Assembly: GCA_023653785.1 (NCBI GenBank)
Contig: JAMKCH010002942.1
Coordinates: forward strand, 17,751 to 81,750
DNA from: Ophioderma brevispina
Lineage: Eukaryota; Echinodermata; Ophiuroidea; Amphilepidida; Ophiodermatidae
Length of the DNA: 64,000 nt
Reading direction: 5' to 3'
Of the stretch, positions 56,624 to 64,000 are shown piece by piece. The notes below the pieces were generated by a model. It was not told the origin of the DNA, ran no database searches, and worked only from the letters and a program-made list of their open reading frames with translations. The translations under genes were made by a program, and so were the position numbers. How positions within the stretch are numbered: the stretch's first letter is position 1; each line of letters starts with the position of its first letter.

Positions 56624-56704
56624 CCATTGTCCCCCCCCCCCCCAGTTCCCCCCCCCCCCCCCCCCCCCCCCCCCTCCCCTCCCCCCCCCCCCCCCCCCCC
56701 CCCC
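56624..56704 (+). repeat. Poly-C tract
   Basis: About 80 bases almost entirely C, interrupted only by AGTT and single T. Its complement can form G-quadruplexes; assembled length is unreliable. Confidence 0.9.
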
Positions 56705-57274
56705 GAAAGAAAAGTCTGGTGCAATTGAAAAAGAAATGCTGGCTTAACTTAAAGGCACTAATCATCGATTTCTCACTCAGAAACCTCGACAAAAATCTCA
56801 CGTGACTCCGGATTTACGCGATGCGTCAGCTCAGTTGATATTTTACCTGAATAATAGTTCTAGGTTACTGGTATAATCTGTGTACATGTAATCTTTGGCT
56901 GTGAACCCCTGTAATGAGATGATCAACTAAATGTTGTTTCAATTGAACTTGTTGGTCTCGACATGCAGAATGCCTCACATGTCAATGATACCAAACACCT
57001 TGTGTGACAATACATCATTTTTGGGTCAAAACAATATTATGTGTATTTTCAACTTTTTACCCCCAAATTACCCTTATACCTAGGACTCTTTGGGTGCCAC
57101 ATCATCAAGTAAGAGGAGCTCGGTTCTTAAAGTCTTTATTAAATACATCTAGACTATGAGAACAGAGTTGACTTTTTTCCAAACCAAGGTACAGGAAAGA
57201 GGAGGTCAATGTTTCTTCCCACAATGCATTTCTTCTTCTCTGGGTGCCTCCTTAGTTTAATAGTAGCAAAGTAC

Positions 57275-57741
57275 TTAAAGTGACTGGCACATTTGAAAAT
57301 AGTGCGCCCTCAATGTTTTTTTTTTTTTTTTTTTTAAGTTGTTGTTTTTTTATTATATACAAAAGCCCTCACCCGAAATGATAAAGACCACATCAGCTTC
57401 CTTATGGGCAAACAGAACGATTTTATAATTTATGTCGCCGGCGACGGTTAATTCAGCAGATGACGAAAATGGCATTTCACACAAGAACACGCACGCCATA
57501 TGCATGTATAACCTTTGTGGTTTTAATATACACATTTGTTGATTAAAGTTATGGAAAACTTAAAAGTTGGCCTACAAATTACCTGGATGTCTTTATCCTC
57601 ATATCAATTCCCCTATCTGTTTTGGGGTATGTTATTTTTATGTGTAAAATATATCTCTGTTCTTCCAATGGCCTAGACTATCATTTGAGAGCAAATTGAA
57701 GAAATTTCATATTTTGTAAAAATGTGCCAGTGCCGCTTTAA
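57275..57741 (+). mobile_element. MITE, family G (complete, uninterrupted)
   Basis: TTAAAGTGACTGGCACATTT start and AAATGTGCCAGTGCCGCTTTAA end with TTAA on both sides (57275-57278 and 57738-57741). Shares the interior with 20109-20873 and shows that family without the B insertion. Confidence 0.85.
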
Positions 57742-57921
57742 ATTTGCAATATTGAGATGAGTTCTTTTTGTCACTATAAACTCATGGGACAACCAGTGCT
57801 AAAATTGTATTGGAAGAAATGCATTGTGGGAAAATCACTACACCTCTTTGTACAGGCATCATCTCAAATCAACCTCAAATGATTTCTACATGACCTTTGA
57901 TCTCAATTTGGTTACAATCTC

Positions 57922-58203
57922 TTAAAGAGACATGAGGAGATTTCCAGAAAGTAGCGCCCCCAATTTTGGTCGAACCCCGGATTTTTGTATATTTGGAATG
58001 TCGTGCACGACAGAAAGTCAAAGCACGGTTTTCTATGGGGGACGATGGCGAGAGCAGGCAAGTTCAAAACAAGGTTTGCGGTTTTCTTTTGTACTTGTTT
58101 GTTCAATAAACCTTCGAAACGTCCTCGGTAGATGGTCTACGACCGATCCAGTGAATATTGAGAGAAATTTGTATCCTCAAAAAATCTCCTCCTGTCACTT
58201 TAA
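57922..58203 (-). mobile_element. Family A MITE (complete ends, internal deletion)
   Basis: TTAAAGAGACATGAGGAGAT and CTCCTCCTGTCACTTTAA ends. About 80 bp between TATTTGGAATG and the TCGTGCACGA palindrome is missing compared with other copies. Confidence 0.9.
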
Positions 58204-58229
58204 GAACTCATCCCATCCCAAATCAATCC

Positions 58230-59240
58230 AATCAAGTTTCATTTGTTCGTTCGTGTAAGTCATTGGTAATGGCTTTAAAGCAATAACATTTTTTGAAGAG
58301 CGCCCCCAATTTTCAAAATTTGAGATTTTTGCACAGTTGTGTTGGTAAACTATACCTGCGAGTGGTAATGCTCAAAAATGCGTATTTGTCATAAAAGAAG
58401 CGATTTTGTAATTGAATTGGAATCCCGATTGTAATTTAATGGCGGAGCTGGAAACGCCAAATTTACTACCATCAATGGTGAAATAGTACCAAAAATAGTG
58501 CTACCACACGATAATGACCTCTAACTTGACTGGCCTGAACAGACGGAACAACTAATGGATGAGTGTAGACACGTACATGGCACAATTTTCCAGCTATTTC
58601 ATATTGAAGGACGTTTCCAGCAGCCGTTAAATTATTGGAGATCTCCGATATTAATTATTCAAACTACAAAATTCCTTATTTTGCGACACATAGAGAATGT
58701 TGAGCTCTAGCATTCACAGGTATTGTTTACTAGCCAATTACCAATGCAACTGTGCAAAAATCTCAAAATATCCGGAAAATTGGGGGCGCTCTTCCAAAAA
58801 ATATGCTGTTATTGCTTTAAGTGTCCGGATTAGTTGAGCTGTGTGTAAGCTGACTTGGGGCCGTGTGTATCCATGACCTGGAGCTCCTAAACATGGCCCC
58901 ACTTTGAGGATGGGTGCATGATTGGGAACAGTCGGGGTTTTCACCTACCTCTATTCGAAACTGGCTGCGTGCGATGTATGGTACAGTTGGGAATCTCTGT
59001 ACCACATTGTCCGACTGCTTAACGTACCCTCCGAAAGACTGGATGCTTTCACAACAATTCATTGCCCAAATTCCAAGTGGAACATGGGGGAGAGTGTTAT
59101 TCTGATTTAATCAATAGTTGGTATACAGATCAAATCAGAATTGAATACCCGATAAATTCCAGAAAGAGTCCCCACTGAATTCGAAACCCGGAAATTGAAC
59201 CAAGGACGCACCCGAATCAGTCGCCATGCTCTCCAAAAGG
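58230..59240 (-). mobile_element. tRNA-derived SINE split by MITE D
   Basis: The tail TTTGTTCGTTCGTG (58241) and TCATTGGTAATGGCT are separated from the SINE body (from GTCCGGATTAGTTGAGC at 58821) by the MITE. The body matches 8205-8678 (GGGAACAGTCGGGG, CTTAACGTACCCTCCGAAAG), but the tRNA-like head is decayed (TGAATTCGAAACCCGG). Confidence 0.8.
58275..58820 (+). mobile_element. MITE D (copy 3) nested in the SINE
   Basis: TTAAAGCAATAACATTTTTT start and AAAATATGCTGTTATTGCTTTAA end between TTAA sites. The frame seen in the 22-23 kb copies is full of stops here. Confidence 0.9.
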
Positions 59241-59244
59241 TTTC

Positions 59245-60900
59245 AGTCAAATCTATTCAAGGGTTTATGAGAGGTGAGCCACCCGTTTAGGGGTTAGCGT
59301 GGTTAGTTACAGTAACCCCGTGAATGGCCGTACTGACGTGGACATTGAAGGATATTGTACACCATGGTCAATATGGTTTTTTGCGGTGTCTGTAAATTGT
59401 TAAACATATCCACAATACGAGAAAAGATGAAAATTTCAATTTTTTCAGTAAACTACAGTGAAAAAAGAGCTATTTTGTTGTGTGCTGGAGAATAGCAATT
59501 TCTAAAGCTTGGTAATATTTGAAAATAGTTTTCTGAAAATTGGTGTAAATTTTTTGACTCGCCCTGTATTCCCCTATACAATAATGTAGTCATGGTAGCA
59601 TGGGGATGTGGCAGGTTAATTGTGTATCCAGGTTTTAAAGAGGATAAGGCCAAAAAAAAAATATATAGTTGTATCAAAGTTGATGAGTGTTTTGAAAACT
59701 AATGCGGTACGCGCCTTTTTTATATTTTTTACAATTCCTAACTCCATTGTGCTCACTCATAAAATATCAAGTCTTCTTTCAAAAACACAGGATACGATAA
59801 AGTGGACTGACCCAACCTCAGCAAAGCTCCAGTAGTAGTTGCACATAGGAGCTGATCGGAATATTTTCCGTTATTTTATGAAGTGGAGATAAAAAAAATG
59901 TCCATAAGCCAGTCTGCAGGTAGGTGAGACCCCCTATTTGCACGGTCCTGCGCAATAATTTATTACGGACGAGTTAAACCTCCATCATAATTATAGGTTT
60001 GTAATAGTTAATGATCATCAATTTTCTGAATTAAGTTGCAAAGTATACACATTATCTATTCCATAATTGGTTAAATATAGGAAGCATCAATCGTGGTGTG
60101 CAAGGGAATCCCTCTCAGAGTCCAAAAGGAATTAGATAAATATAAGATCTCTAATTCAATTGAGTGTGTCTAAGGGGGTGGGGGTCCACTGACAAAAATG
60201 GAAAAAAAAAAAAAAATAAATTTTAATTTTTGCCACTTTGCACCAAAGACCCCCCCTTAAAAACCAATTCCCATGTGACTAGTTGCAAACTGGAGGTTTC
60301 AAGCTCATAGTCCAAATTAGTATATTTTCATTTGCTTTTTATTCCATGTCTCTAGGATACACCGTTTTTGAGAAATCACAATCACAAGGATGACATATCG
60401 TTAAAATTCACTTCTAAGATATCAGCAATTTAGTCTAGAAACTGTTTTTTAGGTTTTTGTACATTTTAGAAATGCATCTTTACCATTTTTCTGATTTAGA
60501 AAACAACTACTTGAAATTTCACACTTAATAGTGAAAATTAGAGATCAAAATCTTATTCACTTTTTGAGATATGATTTTTTAAAGCAGAAAATGTTAATAT
60601 TGCAGCTTGAGAAAACAATGAAATACATAAGAAATAAAACATCAAATTACGAATTGGGAAGCTACATTTTCGACTATAACTTTTGAACGGAAGCTCCGAT
60701 TGTTGTCAAACAAAAAGTAAAAGAAAGGGAATTTTCCCCTTTATTTAACTTCACAACTTTTATTTTTAGCCCTTCCAACATGGAGTACCCCTGAAGATAA
60801 TCGTGATGTATTTTGTTAGTCAATCAAATCAATTCATATTTTTCCTTCCCATTTTTTTCTCATAAAGGAAGATGAATAGAGTCGAACCGGTGTCTCCGGG
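59245..60900. other. No recognisable gene
   Basis: AT-rich with a poly-A run near 60202 and no repeat or coding sequence I can support. Confidence 0.4.
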
Positions 60901-60927
60901 AGTATATGAGCTCTCCATACAAGAATT

Positions 60928-61165
60928 TTGGCCAAGGTGAAGAAGGGAGCCTTTGACAAAGATTGCTGGAAGTGGTGTGGGGGTTTGCGAAGTGATGGCA
61001 GATATGGAAATGTTAAATTTACCATTAGAGGAGCTGAGTGGCATGTCAATTCTCACAGGACATCATACATGGCATTCAACAAGTGCATCGACATATCTCA
61101 CTGCTGTCCTGAATAAAGGACTTTGTGTCAACCCTCAGCATCTTTCACACAAAGATCACCAATAA
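60928..61165 (+). pseudogene. HNH-endonuclease-like fragment, frame-broken
   Basis: The frame reads KGAFDKDCWKWCGGLRSDG, then RYGNVKFTIRGAEWHVNSHR, TSYMAFNKCIDISHCCPE and a TAA. In the next frame it continues GLCVNPQHLSHKDHQ and stops. The order C-W-x-W-x-G, YG, H-R-x-S-Y, SH-C and CVNPxHL is that of small HNH (HNH_3-type) nuclease domains common in phages and found scattered in some invertebrate genomes. One frameshift separates the second and third metal-site elements, and the 5' part also seems shifted. No intron signals or neighbouring domain are seen. It is either a transferred or transposon-borne relic, or a gene with an assembly error. Family assignment rests on motif spacing only. Confidence 0.6.
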
Positions 61166-61360
61166 ACATCGACAGGGGCACATGTAAGCAGATAGATCGA
61201 CGTAGGAAGGCAAGGATCTAAAACCTTGGCTTTTCAAAGATGGCAAAACAAAGCGAGTTTCAATTAGTGTTATGTAACACATTGACACTTCCATTATTCT
61301 CATCCCCAAGTGCTGAGTTCAGTGATATCCCATTGTTGAAGAGTATATTTTACGCAAAAG

Positions 61361-61708
61361 TTAAAGGTGCAACAAGAGATTTTGAGGAACCCAAATGTTG
61401 TGTCATAGTAGTAATTTCACGCGACACTCAATAGATTTCTAACCTTGTATTTGGCTACAGAAATGACTTAAATGAGAGAAAAGAGTGATTTTGATTTGCT
61501 TAAATTCCAATATAAAACATAGGCTGAATTTCGTATTTGCTCCTATACGAAATTAGAGATTTCACAATTTTTGTACCAGCAATTTTTCTCAGCTTAATCC
61601 TTTTGGATGGGGATATTTTTGATGGAAAGCTTTACATCAGGACAAAAATTGGTACTTTCGATTTTTTAAGGGACACCTGACATGTTGAATCTCTCGTTGC
61701 ACCTTTAA
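61361..61708 (+). mobile_element. TTAA MITE, family C (copy 2)
   Basis: TTAAAGGTGCAACAAGAGAT and ATCTCTCGTTGCACCTTTAA ends between TTAA sites; interior GGCTGAATTTCGTATTTGCT is shared with 10990-11348. Confidence 0.9.
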
Positions 61709-61798
61709 ACATTTGAAGAGCATATGAGAAAGAATGTCCTCTATTACTTGGAATATTAGAGATGATGTAGCTATATAGCTAGGGACCCTGAATTACTA

Positions 61799-61896
61799 GT
61801 GACCCTGATGAATTTGGCTGTCTTTATGGAATTAAGTACATGGACGTGCAATTTATACCATAAAGACTGCTGAATTCATCAGGGTTACCGGTGACC
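61799..61896. repeat. Hairpin of about 28-bp arms
   Basis: GTGACCCTGATGAATTTGGC and TGCTGAATTCATCAGGGTTA are inverted arms, each followed by TCTTTATGG or CCATAAAGA; a short foldback element. Confidence 0.7.
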
Positions 61897-62629
61897 CATG
61901 GTCAGTTAATGCAGAAAGAAAGGCCTATACCAAAACAATCTTAACTGCACATTTTACTGTAGCACATCATGCAGTTACAGTCCATGGCAAAAGCCTCGCG
62001 ACCTTTCCGTGACTAACTCAGGTTACAGCCATTATAATCTGGTTAGAGAAATTAAGCCAAGTTTTGGCCATTATCGCTTCAGTATGCACAGCCAATGACT
62101 GAGCCTAAACTATTCACATGGCTATTACCCCGAGTTAACTCCATTCCCCGTGCATGTACAGCAGGTGTGGCCAATCCACCTCTACTTGCCGTAAACTGGG
62201 TTAAGTTCGTGTTCAAGACATGTTTTTCAATTGAGTGGACGACAACTTTCCCAGGATCGTATGCTAATGATCTTTACCTCTCAATGAAGAGAATTTTCTT
62301 GATTGACACGTTAGTACAAAAAATAACGGTAAACAAACCTGGGCCTGGCGATGAAATCAATATGGCAAGGTACGGAGTGATGTTTACAGTTAATCTATCA
62401 TTGAGTTTACACTGGAGAATTGACCGAGGGTGCAATGGCTTTCCATAAGTGTGACTCGACGACAACTTTCTTCAATGTGTTTTGGTATCATTTTACAATG
62501 TAATTTAGAAGAATAAATTTTCTACTAAAAGACATTGGTACGAAAAATATCAGATATATAGTTTTAACACAGCAATGCAAAATTTGAGGCTGGCTATTTC
62601 AACTACACGGGAGATTTCTCGGGGTCACA

Positions 62630-63260
62630 CGTCAATTGTGACCGCCGTGTGTGTGAGGAATAACTAGAATTTTGTGGTTCTCGGCTTTCACGCTCGCTAT
62701 ATTCAAAGAATATAAGCTATGGGCCGCTCCATGACCTTTGAATTTGGCACGTGACCTTTGACCTCATCAACATGAGGGATCCCATGGTACACCTATGACA
62801 GAAGTTTGGTTCCAATTGAACTTCAACTTTTCAATTGAGTCAATTTTACATTTTTATCCTATTTTTGAACTTGACCTCACATGACCTTTGACCTCAGTAC
62901 ATGACCTTTGACCTCATCAACATATGAGGATCCCATGTTGCACCTATGACAGAAGTTTGGTTCCAATTGAACTTCAACTTTTCAATTGAGGTCAATTTTA
63001 CATTTTTAGCCTATTTTTCAATTTGACGTCACATGACCTTTGACCTCGGAACATGACCTTTGACCTCATCAACATATGAGGGATCCCATGGTGGACATAT
63101 GACAGAAGTTTGGTTCCAATTGAACTTCAACTTTTCAATTGAGATGAATTTTTTAAAAAACTTAACATTTTAGTGACCCACACATCCACACATACATTCA
63201 CACATACACACGCACAACGGATTGCTAAGTGGTCCTCCAGCTAAAGCTGGCAGCCCACAA
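62630..63260 (+). repeat. DR1-bearing dispersed repeat (three units)
   Basis: Starts CGGCTTTCACGCTCGCTATA and GGGCCGCTCCATGACC as at 26.6 kb. It has three units of about 155 bp with paired TGACCTTTGACC sites (near 62752, 62882/62903 and 63040/63056) and ends in CACACAT repeats with CCAGCTAAAGCTGGCAGCCC, a terminal hairpin. Confidence 0.85.
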
Positions 63261-63522
63261 AAAAGTGGACCGTAACTGCACTATGAATATAGTGAAGACA
63301 TGCATTGTTCATTTTTCTCTCTCCCTCTTTCTGTGTGTGAGTGGATGGGTCAGTGAGGGAAATTGGCCATTGTGATTGGCTCATGTTTTTGAATGGCCAT
63401 TGTTTTGCCTTCTCCCATTGGTGGTCATGTTATACACTGGACTATGGGCTGTTTCCTGTTCATTGTTTAAGTTTATTGAAGTACTACACTGATAATAGGA
63501 TCATCTTGATATATTGAAATGT

Positions 63523-63999
63523 TTACCTTAGCAAATCAGTGCTAAGTTCAGTGATGAACTTGATGACGTCATCACTTAAGTCACCGTTCTTCAGGTGTTC
63601 CATTGAACACGCATAGTCTGTCTTCTCGAGGTCAGCAAGTCTTCCCTGTGATTCAAGTTCTTTCCAGTTCTTCAGTTCCAATTCTGTCTGCCTTTCGATA
63701 ATAAAATGGTATGCTTTTTTATGACACGTTATGATATCGTCACCAGCCTTTATGGCATAATCTTCATTCACCTTAATTAAGAAAATCTCAAGTTTAGAGC
63801 AAATGTTGTTTAGTTCGAGCCATGATGACTTACTCAAACATGTTTTTGTGTTCTTAACAATTAGTCCACTCTGGTCGATTTCATATCCTGCAAAGTTATT
63901 GTTTTGATCAGTTTCTTTTACTTTCCTTTTCTGCATATGTAGTTTGAGGGATTTTTCGGCCGTTCTTCGGACCAATTCGTCGTTGGAATTCAACATCTG
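63523..63999 (-). CDS. Uncharacterised ORF entering from the right edge
   Basis: An open frame of at least 157 codons running off the window. The first ATG in view is at 63996 but is preceded by CAG, so it could equally be a splice junction. The C-terminal part reads ELESQGRLADLEKTDY and MEHLKNGDLSDDVIKFITEL, then TDLLR, followed by TAA that overlaps a possible donor (AAG/GTAAAC at 63526). The earlier part is lysine- and glutamate-rich (KSLKLHMQKRKVKE) with a plausible coiled-coil stretch (LNNICSKLEIFLIKV). I do not recognise the family with confidence. The QGR-x-A...LKNGDLS-D--KF pattern recalls the region near the C-terminus of some invertebrate non-LTR reverse transcriptases, so a transposon origin is possible. 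Confidence 0.45.
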   Translation of the reverse strand, partial: QMLNSNDELVRRTAEKSLKLHMQKRKVKETDQNNNFAGYEIDQSGLIVKNTKTCLSKSSWLELNNICSKLEIFLIKVNEDYAIKAGDDIITCHKKAYHFIIERQTELELKNWKELESQGRLADLEKTDYACSMEHLKNGDLSDDVIKFITELSTDLLR

Positions 64000-64000
64000 A

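Noticed and set aside
56211..56801. 196-codon minus-strand frame
   Set aside because: Its middle is the poly-C tract read as poly-Gly; the rest is low complexity with no splice or start support.
62095..62448. 117-codon plus-strand frame
   Set aside because: No domain or splice signal, and the composition looks non-coding; likely chance.

Overview
The window is eukaryotic: AT-rich, intron-bearing and packed with short DNA transposons (MITEs), tRNA-derived SINEs and minisatellites. The repeat mix (TTAA-flanked MITEs, hAT MITEs, SINEs with intact A and B boxes, arrays of a repeat carrying TGACCTTTGACC), together with a C2H2 zinc-finger gene and a Fanconi-pathway gene with multi-kilobase introns, suggests a marine invertebrate. 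An echinoderm or related deuterostome is most likely, but this is inference and I cannot name the species.

Layout. Positions 260-5225 (+) hold a C2H2 zinc-finger gene. Its 3' part (2442-5225, 927 codons, about 18 fingers) is intact. Its 5' part is broken by frameshifts and contains a 45-bp (15-codon) minisatellite of about 23 copies. From 5.9 to 31 kb I find no secure gene, only nested MITEs, SINEs, foldback elements and small tandem duplications.

From 31.29 to 49.14 kb, minus strand, lie six 3' exons of FANCI, the monoubiquitinated partner of FANCD2 in interstrand-crosslink repair. They were recognised from conserved C-terminal motifs and consistent splice sites. The three most 3' exons are clean; the three upstream exons need one or two restored bases each. 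Two unusual local amplifications sit in this gene: a 91-bp tandem repeat of an exon 3' end plus its splice donor (five donors), and an in-frame 129-bp duplication of the last coding exon including its stop. The introns hold a decayed LINE, a 75-bp satellite interrupted by a MITE, hAT and TTAA MITEs, and a triplet-repeat tract.

From 49.4 to 63.3 kb there are arrays of the nuclear-receptor-like DR1 repeat, a 0.64-kb tandem duplication, further nested MITE/SINE insertions and a frame-broken HNH-endonuclease-like fragment (60.9-61.2 kb). An open reading frame of at least 157 codons enters from the right edge on the minus strand (63.52-64.0 kb).

The strongest general observation is a cohort of different MITE families that all sit between TTAA tetranucleotides. 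One is shown next to its own empty site, in a tandem-duplicated neighbour. The many single-base frameshifts in otherwise conserved coding sequence look more like residual long-read assembly errors than decay, but the sequence alone cannot settle this.
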